Origin: G038396625 sp038396625
Lineage (GTDB): Bacteria > Bacillota > Clostridia > Peptostreptococcales > Thermotaleaceae
NCBI GenBank assembly: GCA_038396625.1
Contig: CP121688.1
Location: 806,001 to 870,000 of the forward strand
Direction of reading: 5' to 3'
Length of the DNA: 64,000 nt
Shown: positions 16,977-25,717 of the stretch, in pieces
Numbering within the stretch: position 1 is the first letter of the stretch
Layout: every line of letters begins with the position of its first letter
The notes under the pieces: model-generated
Told to the model about the DNA's origin: nothing
What the model saw: only the letters and a program-made list of their open reading frames with translations
Database searches by the model: none
Program-made: the position numbers and the translations under genes

Positions 16977-18437
16977 ATGGCAAAAGCCTTGGAAGCGATT
17001 TCAAAATTTATGTGGGGAACTCCACTACTGGTTATTATCCTATTTACTGGTATGTTTTTTACTTTTGCGACAGGTTTTTTCCAATTTAGGTACTTTGGAC
17101 ATATTATGAAGCAAACTTTTGGAAAACTTACAAAAAAAGATGATGAAAAAGGAGAGGGGCTCTTATCATCCTTTGAAGCCGTGAGTACGGCAATAGGAGG
17201 TTCCGTAGGAGTTGGTAATATTGGTGGTGTAGCCACTGCCATTGCTGTCGGTGGACCAGGGTCAGTGTTTTGGATGTGGTTATGTGCACTATTAGGTATA
17301 CTTATAAAGAATGTTGAGGTAACACTAGCAGTACACTATCGTATGAAGGATGAGCAAGGGAATCCTTATGGAGGCGCTCCTTACTATATGGAAAGAGGAC
17401 TTGGAGAAGAAAAAGGCATTAAAGGATGGTCCATATTATCGACGCTATTCACCTTGGGAATGCTATTACCTTTCTTAGCACCTATGCAAACTTATACGAT
17501 TTCAGAAGCGATTTCAGGTACGTTCAATATACCTATACTGGCAGTAGCCGTAACTTATGTAGGATTCACTTACATAATCATTTGGAAAGGAATTGCTGGA
17601 GTAGGTAAAATTGCTAGCAAAGTTGTGCCGTTTATGTGTCTATGCTATGTATTAGGAGGGCTATTCATAATATTTAAAAATGCTTCAACTATACCAGAAA
17701 GCTTTGCCTTGATTATTTCAGGTGCTTTTAATGGAACTGCTGCAGCAGGTGGATTTGCAGGAGCTGCCTTTGCAAAGGTTATTAGAATAGGAATTGCTCG
17801 TTCGGTGTATAGTAATGAAGCAGGTTGGGGTTCATCACCACTTATTCATTCCACTGCAAGGGTTGATCATCCTGTGAAACAAGGTTTGTGGGGATCTTTT
17901 GAGGTATTTGTTGATACCATTATTGTTAGTACAGTAACAGCACTTATTATCATCGTAACAGGAGCGTGGCAAAGTGGTGCCAGTGGAGCTACATTAACGT
18001 TAAATGCCTTTGAATCGGAATTGGGTTATGTTGGCAGGATTGTTATGACAATTGGCATATTTTTGTTTGGACTAACCACAGGAACTGGATGGTATACATA
18101 TTTGGAAATGGTACTTAGACACTTATTTAGAAAGAATGTTGCAATGAAAATAAAAGTATTAACGTTTTTTAAAAGGTTTTATATGGTACCAGGTATAACG
18201 ATGGTATTTATTGCAGTAACTGTTGGTATTCCTACGGGATATATGTGGTATTTTGCAGATATTGCATCAGCTTTGCCTACTTTTGTGAACGTTCTAGTTA
18301 TCTTGTTGTTAAGCGGAAAATATTTTCAGCTGCTTAAAGACTATAAAGCTAGATATTTAGGAATAGGGCAAGTAGACCCCGAGTTTTGTATATTTTATGA
18401 AGACCAAAAAAACAAAACAGTGAAGGTCCATAATTGA
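16977..18437 (+). CDS. AGCS-family sodium:amino acid symporter
   Basis: 486-residue membrane protein of the alanine or glycine:cation symporter family (AlsT/DagA-like), importing small amino acids with sodium. Signatures include ATGFFQFRYFGHI, the GGSVGVGNIGGVATAIAVGGPGSVFWMW block, and the family pattern GIARSVYSNEAGWGSSPL, with about ten or eleven hydrophobic helices. GGGGGAATAATAGT precedes the ATG. It is 32 bases from an amidohydrolase, and a second AGCS gene at 53777 is also next to hydrolases; the cargo could be an amino acid derivative. Confidence 0.92.
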   Translation: MAKALEAISKFMWGTPLLVIILFTGMFFTFATGFFQFRYFGHIMKQTFGKLTKKDDEKGEGLLSSFEAVSTAIGGSVGVGNIGGVATAIAVGGPGSVFWMWLCALLGILIKNVEVTLAVHYRMKDEQGNPYGGAPYYMERGLGEEKGIKGWSILSTLFTLGMLLPFLAPMQTYTISEAISGTFNIPILAVAVTYVGFTYIIIWKGIAGVGKIASKVVPFMCLCYVLGGLFIIFKNASTIPESFALIISGAFNGTAAAGGFAGAAFAKVIRIGIARSVYSNEAGWGSSPLIHSTARVDHPVKQGLWGSFEVFVDTIIVSTVTALIIIVTGAWQSGASGATLTLNAFESELGYVGRIVMTIGIFLFGLTTGTGWYTYLEMVLRHLFRKNVAMKIKVLTFFKRFYMVPGITMVFIAVTVGIPTGYMWYFADIASALPTFVNVLVILLLSGKYFQLLKDYKARYLGIGQVDPEFCIFYEDQKNKTVKVHN

Positions 18438-18469
18438 TAGAGAGGATATAGATATAGGGGGAATAGGAA

Positions 18470-20083
18470 TTGAATTTAGCTATAACAAATGGACATATTG
18501 TTACTATGGATACCAGCAAACCAAGGACAGAAGCATTGGTTGTAAAAAATGGAAAATTCGTATATGTTGGAGATCGCGAAGGAATAAAAAGGTATATAGA
18601 TAATACAACTGAAATAATAGATTTAGAGGGTAAGCTTTTACTACCTGGATTTATTGATAGCCATATGCATCTATACCCTTATGGTAATACTTTACAGATG
18701 GTCAATTTAAGAGATGTAAAAAGCATTGATGAGTTGATAGATAGGATTACTGAATTTATAAAAATGAAAGGAATTACTTCAAATCAGTGGCTAAAAGGAT
18801 ATGGATGGAATCAAGATAATTTTAAGGAAAAAAGATTTCCAAACAGATATGACTTAGATAGAGTATCAAAGTCAATACCCATATGTATTACTAGAGGATG
18901 TAGTCATATCGTTGTGGTAAATAGCAAAGCACTGGAGCTTGCTGGTATACACCGAACTACGAAGCAAATAGAAGGTGGGCATTTTGACGTAGATAACAAT
19001 GGAGAACCTTTAGGAATTTTTAGAGAAAATGCTAGAAAACTCATAGTAGAGAAGATTCCTGAGCCAACTGTTGAAGAAATAAAAAAGATTATATTGGATG
19101 GAGCAAAGAATGCCATTAAAAATGGAATTACATCAGTACAAACAAATGATATAAAGGTAGGTCCAGGTCAAAACTACATGAATATATTAAAGGCCTATGA
19201 AGAACTAAGAGAAGATAAACTATTACCGATCAGAGTATATGAACAGTGCATGATTTTAGATTTTGATAGCATCGAAAAATTTTATCATCTAGGCTATAAA
19301 ACAGGAAGTGGTGACGAATTCTTCAAAATTGGTCCATATAAATTTATGACAGATGGTTCATTGGGAGCTAGAACTGCCTATCTTTCCAAACCTTATTCAG
19401 ATGATCCTACTACTAAAGGTATTTCTGTATATAACCAAGAAGAACTAGATAAAATGGTTAAAAAAGCCCATGACTTGGGAATGCAGATTGCCATACATTG
19501 TATTGGCGATGGAGCTATGTATATGTGCTTTGATAGTTTCGAGAAAGCCTACAAAGACAACCCTAGAAAAGATACAAGACATGGATTGATCCATTGTCAG
19601 ATTACTGATAAAAAGCTGTTGAATAAATTTAAAGAACTGAGTATGATTGCTTATATACAGCCTATTTTCTTAAATTATGATTTGCATATTGTAGAGGATA
19701 GGATAGGAAAAGATAGGGTAGGGGCTACCTACAACTGGAGAAGGATGTATGATGAAGGAATCCATTTGGTTAATGGGTCTGATTGCCCTGTAGAAACATT
19801 AAATGTGATAGAGGGTATTTATTCGGCTGTGACTAGAAAAGATTTAAATGGGTATCCAGAAAATGGGTGGCTGCCAGAACAAAAGCTTACTGTAGATGAA
19901 GCTGTATATGGATATACCTTAGGAGCAGCATATACATCTTTCGAAGAGCACATGAAAGGATCCATTGAGGTAGGAAAACAGGCGGATATGGTTGTGCTAT
20001 CGGAGAATATATATGAAATTCATCCAGATAAAATAAAAGATGTAAAAGTAGACATGACATTTGTTGGAGGAAAACTAGTATAG
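18470..20083 (+). CDS. YtcJ-like metal-dependent amidohydrolase
   Basis: 537-residue amidohydrolase of the YtcJ/N-substituted formamide deformylase branch. Metal-site motif PGFIDSHMHLYPYG appears near residue 60, followed by FMTDGSLGARTAYLS, QIAIHCIGDGA and NGSDCPVE carrying the remaining metal ligands. The start is TTG 18470, preceded by AGGGGGAATAGGAA; the next residues NLAITNGHIVTMD match the family N-terminus. It lies between an AGCS symporter and a gamma-glutamyltransferase-family gene, suggesting hydrolysis of an imported amide. Substrate unknown; a related enzyme is at 57024. Confidence 0.88.
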   Translation: MNLAITNGHIVTMDTSKPRTEALVVKNGKFVYVGDREGIKRYIDNTTEIIDLEGKLLLPGFIDSHMHLYPYGNTLQMVNLRDVKSIDELIDRITEFIKMKGITSNQWLKGYGWNQDNFKEKRFPNRYDLDRVSKSIPICITRGCSHIVVVNSKALELAGIHRTTKQIEGGHFDVDNNGEPLGIFRENARKLIVEKIPEPTVEEIKKIILDGAKNAIKNGITSVQTNDIKVGPGQNYMNILKAYEELREDKLLPIRVYEQCMILDFDSIEKFYHLGYKTGSGDEFFKIGPYKFMTDGSLGARTAYLSKPYSDDPTTKGISVYNQEELDKMVKKAHDLGMQIAIHCIGDGAMYMCFDSFEKAYKDNPRKDTRHGLIHCQITDKKLLNKFKELSMIAYIQPIFLNYDLHIVEDRIGKDRVGATYNWRRMYDEGIHLVNGSDCPVETLNVIEGIYSAVTRKDLNGYPENGWLPEQKLTVDEAVYGYTLGAAYTSFEEHMKGSIEVGKQADMVVLSENIYEIHPDKIKDVKVDMTFVGGKLV

Positions 20084-20095
20084 GAGGAATATGAG

Positions 20096-21703
20096 ATGAA
20101 GTTTGATGGTTTAAAATACAATTATCCATCTAGAAGAAATGCAGTATATGCAAAAAATGGTATGGTTGCCACCTCGCAGCCATTGGCAGCACAAGCGGGG
20201 TTAGACATATTAAAAAAAGGCGGCAATGCAGTGGATGCTGCTATTGCTACAGCGGCATGTCTTACCGTTGTAGAGCCTACATCAAATGGCATCGGTGGCG
20301 ATGCTTTTGCGCTGGTGTGGTTTAATGACAAGCTTCATGGACTAAATGCCAGCGGGCCTGCGCCGAAATCTATATCCATTGAGGAGGTTAAAAAAGCAGG
20401 ATATAATGAAATGCCAAAGTATGGTTGGACTCCTGTAAATGTACCAGGGGCCCCTGCTGCTTGGGCAGAATTGTCAAAACGATTTGGCAAATTGCCATTG
20501 ACAGAGGTACTAGCCCCAGCTATAGAATATGCCCAAAAGGGATACCCACTAACTCCTAATTTAGTGAAGTTGTGGAACAAGGCCTATCATACCTTTAAAG
20601 AAAATCTAAAAGGGGATGAGTTTAGGTACTGGTTTGAAACCTTCGCACCCAAGGGAAGGGCACCAAGAATAGGAGAAATATGGAAATCCCATGGTCATGG
20701 GGAGACATTGAGACTTATCGCTGAGACAAAGGCAGAGGCTTTTTATAGGGGTACACTTGCAGAAAAAATAGATCAATTTTCAAGAAAATATGGGGGATTT
20801 TTAAAAAGAGAGGATTTGGAAGATTACCAACCACAGTGGGTTGAACCAATTCATATAAATTACAGAGGATATGATGTTTGGGAAATTCCACCTAATGGGC
20901 ATGGAATAGTGGCATTAATGGCATTAAATATATTAAAGGGATTTGAATTTACGCAGCGAGATACTGCCTATACTCATCATATTCAGATGGAGGCCATGAA
21001 ATTAGCCTATATGGATGGATTAAAATATGTGGCAGATCTCCAAAGTATGAAAGTGCAAATTGAAGACCTATTATCAGATTCATATGCAGAAAACAGAAGA
21101 AAACTTATTGTAGATAAGGCTATTGTTCCAGAAGCAGGTGAACCTGATAAAGGAGGGACTGTGTACTTAGCCACGGCTGATAGCAATGGAAATATGGTGT
21201 CTTTTATTCAGAGTAATTATATGGGATTTGGGTCGGGATTGGTAGTTCCAGGTACAGGAATCGCATTGCATAACCGTGGAAATAATTTTAAACTAGACCC
21301 GAATCAGGATAATTGTTTAGCGCCAGGGAAAAAGTCATATCATACGATCATACCAGGTTTTTTAACGAAAGAGAACAAAGCCATAGGGCCGTTTGGTGTC
21401 ATGGGAGGATTCATGCAGCCACAAGGACATGTTCAAATGATCATGAACACAGTTGATTTTAAGATGAATCCTCAAGATGCATTGGATGCCCCTAGATGGC
21501 AATGGATAAAGGATAAGACAATTCATATAGAGCCTATTTTTTCTAATAGCTTAGCCCAAGAATTGATTAGAATGGGGCATGAGATAGTACCACAGGTAGA
21601 TTCGCTGACCTTTGGAAGAGGGCAAATCATATGGAGAACGGATGAAAATGTGTTGATTGGTGGTACTGAGCCTAGAACAGACGGTACGATAGCTGCATGG
21701 TAG
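20096..21703 (+). CDS. Gamma-glutamyltransferase-family protein
   Basis: 535-residue protein of the gamma-glutamyltranspeptidase superfamily (N-terminal nucleophile hydrolase). It has GGNAVDAAIATAACLTVVEPTSNGIGGDAFALVW near the start and DKGGTVYLATADSNGNMVSF around Thr355, the expected autocleavage site and catalytic nucleophile; GGTEPRTDGTIAAW closes the chain. No signal peptide is visible, so it is probably cytoplasmic, unlike classical secreted GGT. It starts 12 bases after the amidohydrolase and likely ends the operon. It may hydrolyse a gamma-glutamyl or similar amide; acylase activity is also possible. Confidence 0.88.
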   Translation: MKFDGLKYNYPSRRNAVYAKNGMVATSQPLAAQAGLDILKKGGNAVDAAIATAACLTVVEPTSNGIGGDAFALVWFNDKLHGLNASGPAPKSISIEEVKKAGYNEMPKYGWTPVNVPGAPAAWAELSKRFGKLPLTEVLAPAIEYAQKGYPLTPNLVKLWNKAYHTFKENLKGDEFRYWFETFAPKGRAPRIGEIWKSHGHGETLRLIAETKAEAFYRGTLAEKIDQFSRKYGGFLKREDLEDYQPQWVEPIHINYRGYDVWEIPPNGHGIVALMALNILKGFEFTQRDTAYTHHIQMEAMKLAYMDGLKYVADLQSMKVQIEDLLSDSYAENRRKLIVDKAIVPEAGEPDKGGTVYLATADSNGNMVSFIQSNYMGFGSGLVVPGTGIALHNRGNNFKLDPNQDNCLAPGKKSYHTIIPGFLTKENKAIGPFGVMGGFMQPQGHVQMIMNTVDFKMNPQDALDAPRWQWIKDKTIHIEPIFSNSLAQELIRMGHEIVPQVDSLTFGRGQIIWRTDENVLIGGTEPRTDGTIAAW

Positions 21704-21764
21704 GCTTAATATAAAAGTATAGCACAAGAAGAGAATACTAAGTATAAATATCAAAATAGTAGGT

Positions 21765-21905
21765 CTAAAAATTTCTAAAAAAATGTATTGCATGAAAGTA
21801 AATTGGAGAAAAAGCTGAGAGAGTATCGATTATAAAGCATGTAAAAACAGTAAGTCGAACGTCTTCCAGTCCAGAGGAGGAAATTTTTACAGACTTTTTA
21901 ATTAA
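21765..21905 (-). pseudogene. Decayed fragment duplicating the membrane protein at 22006-22503
   Basis: On the minus strand this stretch reads LIKKSVKISSSGLEDVRL, then TVFTCFII and TLSAFSPIYFH, closely matching LIKRSIEIASSGLEDIRF, GVFTGFII and ALSAFAAVYFH in the neighbouring intact gene: about 26 of 43 aligned residues identical by eye. It has no start codon, a stop lies immediately upstream of the match, and the frame ends at a TAG (21765-21767). It is the remnant of a tandem duplicate. Confidence 0.8.
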
Positions 21906-21925
21906 AGGCCTTTATAATATTCATG

Positions 21926-21965
21926 ATGAAAACCCGCACTGTAATCTGATATGCAGTACGGGTTT
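21926..21965 (-). terminator. Terminator of the membrane protein gene
   Basis: AAACCCGCACTG (21930-21941) pairs with CAGTACGGGTTT (21954-21965) with one mismatch; in the minus direction the stem is followed by TTTTC. It sits 41 bases beyond the stop of the minus-strand gene. Confidence 0.75.
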
Positions 21966-22005
21966 ATCAACATTTTGGAGAGCAGAAACCCTTTCCTCTT
22001 TTAAT

Positions 22006-22503
22006 TTAATAGATATCAACTTTATCGGCATGATAGCGTTCCAAATTTTGAATGACAATTTCTTTTGTTTCATCATCCAGTTTTTGAAGAAACAATACAG
22101 CTTCTTCTTGATTTTTATGCCATACATATTTGGTTAAAAGGGTATGAATTAAAAAACCCATTAGTGCACCTGCAGCACCCCCATAAAAAATGATGGCCAT
22201 TCCACCAATTAAAGAAAGAGTGGACAAATGATGTAGAATGATATGAAAGTAAACTGCGGCAAAAGCTGACAAAGCACCAATGATAAAACCTGTGAAAACA
22301 CCGAATCGGATGTCTTCTAATCCAGAAGAAGCAATTTCTATAGATCTTTTAATCAAAACACTAGATATTTGCTTTTCAGGATTTTCAGCGTATTTCGGAG
22401 GCAGAATCAACATCCGGCCTTTTGTACTAGGATGTGTTCTCAAACTTTTTATACAACGTTTCAAGTCTTTCATGCTTTTAAAAGTAGCCATAATACTATA
22501 CAT
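22006..22503 (-). CDS. Hypothetical membrane protein with glycine-rich helices
   Basis: 165-residue protein I do not recognise. A soluble N-terminal part (MYSIMATFKSMKDLKRCIKSL) resembles the start of general-stress-type proteins that sense membranes. Two hydrophobic segments follow, at about residues 70-95 and 100-125, rich in Gly (GGAAGALMGF). The C-terminus is charged and predicted helical. GGAAAGGAG lies 7 bases before ATG 22503, so longer starts are rejected. A decayed partial copy lies just downstream, and spore coat-type genes lie upstream on the same strand. Confidence 0.75.
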   Translation of the reverse strand: MYSIMATFKSMKDLKRCIKSLRTHPSTKGRMLILPPKYAENPEKQISSVLIKRSIEIASSGLEDIRFGVFTGFIIGALSAFAAVYFHIILHHLSTLSLIGGMAIIFYGGAAGALMGFLIHTLLTKYVWHKNQEEAVLFLQKLDDETKEIVIQNLERYHADKVDIY

Positions 22504-22654
22504 TGTAGCAACTCCTTTCCATGGGAGACTTTTCATTGAAATGCATAGCTTATTAATAAAAAGATACCCCAAATATCAAAAAGTATTCAGAAAATTATGT
22601 AAATATTTATTTTTTATAAAAATAGAGAGTGATAATCCACTCTCTGTTGCTGTT

Positions 22655-22933
22655 TTATTTCAATTCATTTTGTATCTGCTGATATTTGGTTTTTGCTGAT
22701 TGAACATCTTGGCTAGAAGCTTTTTTAATTTGATACCATCCCCGTTGATTCATGGCATTGAAGAAAGATTCTTGATTGGATAATGTATTTTTTTCACATT
22801 GTGTTAAGATATTTCTTAAATTTGCGCAGGATGACTCTGTAATTCCTGTGGTATAAGCAGAAGAAACTTGTTTTTCTGACATCAATAAATCATTCATTAA
22901 TTCTTTTTCTGTAAAGCTAGCTTGATGGGTCAT
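22655..22933 (-). CDS. CotF-like spore coat family protein
   Basis: 92-residue protein with the CotF-type helical pattern: FTEKELMNDLLMSEKQVSSAYTTGI, a central CANLRNILTQCEKNT, and QESFFNAMNQRGWYQIKKAS. CotF-family proteins are ferritin-like helical proteins associated with the endospore coat. A GGAGG-type site precedes the ATG on the minus strand. The neighbour at 23027 has similar composition and orientation, giving a small sporulation pair, probably under a mother-cell sigma factor although no promoter was identified. Confidence 0.85.
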   Translation of the reverse strand: MTHQASFTEKELMNDLLMSEKQVSSAYTTGITESSCANLRNILTQCEKNTLSNQESFFNAMNQRGWYQIKKASSQDVQSAKTKYQQIQNELK

Positions 22934-23026
22934 GAATATATACCTCCTTGTTTTGTAAAAGGATTTATAAAATGTAATAAAACTCTTATAAAAACACAGT
23001 ATTGTATACTTTTTTAAAAGAAAGAA

Positions 23027-23236
23027 TTATTGATGAGCATTTAAATAGTCTAATAAGTTATTAAAATTTTGATTATGTTTTTGAGCAGCTTGCTGACAAA
23101 TATTTTTCAACTGTGGATCTGTACAATATTGTGCATATTGACTGCACTTTTTGTTCATCATTGATTCATAGTTCAATTGATCTTCTAAAACTTTTAAATT
23201 CGGTGCATCTAATTGAGGTTTTCCACTAAATTGCAT
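23027..23236 (-). CDS. Small CotF-like/spore-associated hypothetical protein
   Basis: 69 residues: MQFSGKPQLDAPNLKVLEDQLNYES then KKCSQYAQYCTDPQLKNICQQAAQKHNQNF. The helical pattern with paired Cys and the ending LLDYLNAHQ resembles short clostridial proteins that partner CotF-family coat proteins. AAAGGAGGA lies 7 bases before ATG 23236, so the longer frame starting at 23332 is rejected. The role in the spore is inferred from its neighbour. Confidence 0.7.
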   Translation of the reverse strand: MQFSGKPQLDAPNLKVLEDQLNYESMMNKKCSQYAQYCTDPQLKNICQQAAQKHNQNFNNLLDYLNAHQ

Positions 23237-23532
23237 GACGATTCCTCCTTTTATGCCATGATTGTTATTGGGTGAGTCTAACAAAATTAGTATTTGAATT
23301 TTGATCAAAGATATAGCATGTAAAAAAAACATATTGATACAAAAAAATAGAAAAAAACATAAAAATTAAAACCTTGGCAGAATACAACATGGAATAAAAT
23401 TACTATTTTTATACAAAATACCAAATAAATACACTCATAAGTATATTGATATAGGTAAAAATAAAGAAAACGCAGTAAAAGATGGATAGAACTTATTTCT
23501 ACAATGATCTTTTAAACGAGGAGGGATCAGAC

Positions 23533-23700
23533 ATGAATGGTTTTATGAACAAATTGTTTGGACGTAAGAATAATAAAAAAGCAGCCTCAAATAGCAAAAT
23601 TTTGAGTGAAATGCCAGAAAATGTACTTTATGGAGAAGATACGGGAGCCATTCCACCGGATGATATGAAAAACCAATTAGAAAATGAAATCAAAGACTAA
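23533..23700 (+). CDS. Small hypothetical protein
   Basis: 55 residues, not recognised: MNGFMNKLFGRKNNKKAASN, then an acidic tail with MPENVLYGEDTGAIPPDDMKNQLENEIKD. A basic N-terminus followed by an acidic tail suggests a soluble protein. GAGGAGGG at 23518-23525 fits ATG 23533; the upstream frame to 23482 lacks a site. A hairpin terminator overlaps its stop codon. A sporulation role is possible because of its neighbours but unsupported. Confidence 0.65.
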   Translation: MNGFMNKLFGRKNNKKAASNSKILSEMPENVLYGEDTGAIPPDDMKNQLENEIKD

Positions 23701-23732
23701 TAAAGTGTCCTGGGGGCACTTTATTATTTTGT
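23699..23732 (+). terminator. Terminator of the small hypothetical gene
   Basis: AATAAAGTG (23699-23707) pairs with CACTTTATT (23717-23725) across a 9-base loop, followed by ATTTTGT. The left arm overlaps the stop codon. Confidence 0.75.
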
Positions 23733-23865
23733 ATAAATTTTGTTGAATAAAGTAGAAGATTTAGATAAACTAGAAAAAGAGTACTTAAATTTTCAGATTG
23801 GGTATATGAAATTTTGTGATATATCGCAATAATATTCCGAATATATTAATTTTCCTTAATGGATA

Positions 23866-23894
23866 TTGACAGAGGGCTATATATCTGATACTTT
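23866..23894 (+). promoter_or_regulatory. Sigma-A promoter of guaB
   Basis: TTGACA (23866-23871) and TACTTT (23889-23894) are spaced by 17 bases, placing the transcription start just before the purine riboswitch aptamer. Confidence 0.75.
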
Positions 23895-23917
23895 ATAGAG
23901 AAAATCAAATAATATCT

Positions 23918-23990
23918 ACGCTCATATATGTTCAAGAATAAGGCTTGAATGTCTCTACGAGATCACCGTAAATGATCTTGCTATGGGTGG
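23918..23990 (+). ncRNA. Purine (guanine-type) riboswitch aptamer
   Basis: The three-helix purine aptamer is recognisable: P1 CTCATA (23921-23926) with TATGGG (23982-23987); P2 TTCAAG/CTTGAA; P3 GAGATC/GATCTT. The core GTCTCTAC joins P2 to P3 and ACCGTAAAT sits in the P3 loop region. The base before the closing P1 strand is C (GCTATG), the guanine-specifying position, instead of the U of adenine riboswitches. It precedes a terminator and guaB, so guanine or hypoxanthine is expected to shut off GMP synthesis. Confidence 0.93.
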
Positions 23991-24028
23991 GATTATTACA
24001 CATAGATGTCAGAATAAAGGCAGAAAAT

Positions 24029-24076
24029 AAAATCCATGTAATAATTTCACTCAAGAAATGATTACGTGGATTTTTT
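24029..24076 (+). terminator. Riboswitch expression-platform terminator
   Basis: Long stem 24029-24048 with 24055-24074 around the loop ACTCAA, with a few mismatches, ending in a run of T. It lies between the aptamer and guaB, as expected for transcription attenuation by the guanine-bound form. Confidence 0.85.
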
Positions 24077-24174
24077 GCAATGAATAGGAAAAACTATGTT
24101 CACAGTGAGCTCTTTTAGTAGAGCTAGACAGCGAAAATTAAGTAAATAATCAAAAGATAGAAAGGAAGGGGACT

Positions 24175-25635
24175 ATGGAAGGTAAATTAATAAAAGAGGG
24201 GTTAACCTTCGATGATGTGTTGTTAATACCACAAAAATCAAATGTGCTTCCAAAGGATGTAGATACCAAAACAAGATTAACGAAAAAAATCAAATTAAAT
24301 ATTCCTTTAATGAGTGCAGGAATGGATACTGTTACGGAGGCAAAGTTAGCTATTGCCATGGCAAGAGAAGGTGGAATAGGAATTATTCATAAAAATATGT
24401 CCATAGAAAGTCAAGCATTAGAAGTGGACAAGGTAAAGAGAAGTGAACACGGCGTAATTGTAGACCCTTTTTATTTGTCACCAGACCACGTGATCGGCGA
24501 TGCTTTAGAACTAATGGAAAGATACCATATTTCAGGTGTACCGATTACTGATGAAAATAAAAAATTAGTAGGAATATTAACCAATAGGGACATACGATTT
24601 GAAAATGATGTAAATAAGAAAATTAAAGATGCCATGACGAAGGATAATCTTGTTACAGCTAAAGAAGGCATTTCTATGGAAGAAGCAGAGAAAATTCTTA
24701 AAAGCAGAAAGATTGAAAAACTACCGATTATAGATGATGAGGGATATTTAAAAGGACTCATTACCATTAAAGATATTGAAAAGGCCATTCAATATCCAAA
24801 CTCTGCAAAGGATGGGCGCGGAAGATTGTTGGTAGGAGCGGCGATTGGAATTACAACAGATATGATGGAAAGAGCAACTGCCTTAATCAAAGCAGGCGTA
24901 GATGTAATTACCATTGATACAGCACATGGACATTCCCAAGGCGTATTAGATGCAGTAAAGAAAATGAAAGCTACTTATCCAGATGTCCAGGTTATTGCAG
25001 GAAATGTTGCGACGACAGAAGCGACAAAAGATTTAATTGAAGCTGGAGCAGATGCTGTAAAAGTAGGAATTGGACCGGGCTCTATCTGTACCACTAGAGT
25101 GGTTGCGGGGATTGGGGTGCCACAAATCACTGCGGTATATGATTGTGCACAGGTAGCAAAGGAATACGACATTCCTATCATTGCTGATGGAGGTATTAAA
25201 TACTCTGGAGATATTCCAAAGGCTATTGCTGCTGGGGCAGATGTGTGTATGATCGGATCATTATTTGCAGGAACGGAAGAAAGCCCTGGAGAAACAGTGA
25301 TTTACAAAGGAAGAAGTTTTAAATTGTACCGTGGAATGGGTTCCACAGCTGCCATGGCTTCTGGTAGTAGGGATAGATATTTTCAAGAAGATGCGAAAAA
25401 GTTTGTACCTGAAGGTGTGGAAGGAAAGGTTCCTTATCGAGGTCGTCTAAAGGATATTGTATACCAACTGGTAGGCGGTTTAAAAGCAGGTATGGGCTAC
25501 TGTGGTACAGCAACAATCCAAGATCTAAAAGAAAATGGCAAGTTTACAAAAATTACTTCTGCAGGTTTAATAGAGAGTCACCCTCACGATATCAGCATTA
25601 CCAAAGAAGCACCGAATTATAGTGTAAGAGATTAA
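24175..25635 (+). CDS. guaB: Inosine-5'-monophosphate dehydrogenase
   Basis: 486-residue IMP dehydrogenase, oxidising IMP to XMP with NAD in the first committed step of GMP synthesis. The start GLTFDDVLLIPQKSNVLP is diagnostic; two CBS domains occupy about residues 95-205; the catalytic loop GPGSICTTR contains Cys305, followed by the GSLFAGTEESPGE phosphate site and the YRGMGSTAAM flap. Length is typical. GGAAGGGGACT precedes the ATG. Expression is controlled by the upstream guanine riboswitch; guaA follows after 82 bases. Confidence 0.98.
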   Translation: MEGKLIKEGLTFDDVLLIPQKSNVLPKDVDTKTRLTKKIKLNIPLMSAGMDTVTEAKLAIAMAREGGIGIIHKNMSIESQALEVDKVKRSEHGVIVDPFYLSPDHVIGDALELMERYHISGVPITDENKKLVGILTNRDIRFENDVNKKIKDAMTKDNLVTAKEGISMEEAEKILKSRKIEKLPIIDDEGYLKGLITIKDIEKAIQYPNSAKDGRGRLLVGAAIGITTDMMERATALIKAGVDVITIDTAHGHSQGVLDAVKKMKATYPDVQVIAGNVATTEATKDLIEAGADAVKVGIGPGSICTTRVVAGIGVPQITAVYDCAQVAKEYDIPIIADGGIKYSGDIPKAIAAGADVCMIGSLFAGTEESPGETVIYKGRSFKLYRGMGSTAAMASGSRDRYFQEDAKKFVPEGVEGKVPYRGRLKDIVYQLVGGLKAGMGYCGTATIQDLKENGKFTKITSAGLIESHPHDISITKEAPNYSVRD

Positions 25636-25640
25636 TAGAA

Positions 25641-25697
25641 GTTAGTCGTTAGGGATGAACGTTTTAGGTTTTGATATTATGTGTGGTTAACGACTAA
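25641..25697. repeat. Heptad-repeat inverted repeat between guaB and guaA
   Basis: TTAGTCGTTA (25642-25651) and TAACGACTAA (25688-25697) form a perfect 10-base inverted repeat; the units GTTAGTC, GTTAGGG, GTGGTTA and ACGACTA are heptads related to those at 63051-63092. It fills most of the guaB-guaA gap. Confidence 0.65.
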
Positions 25698-25717
25698 TGA
25701 AAACGGGGAGGTCAAAG

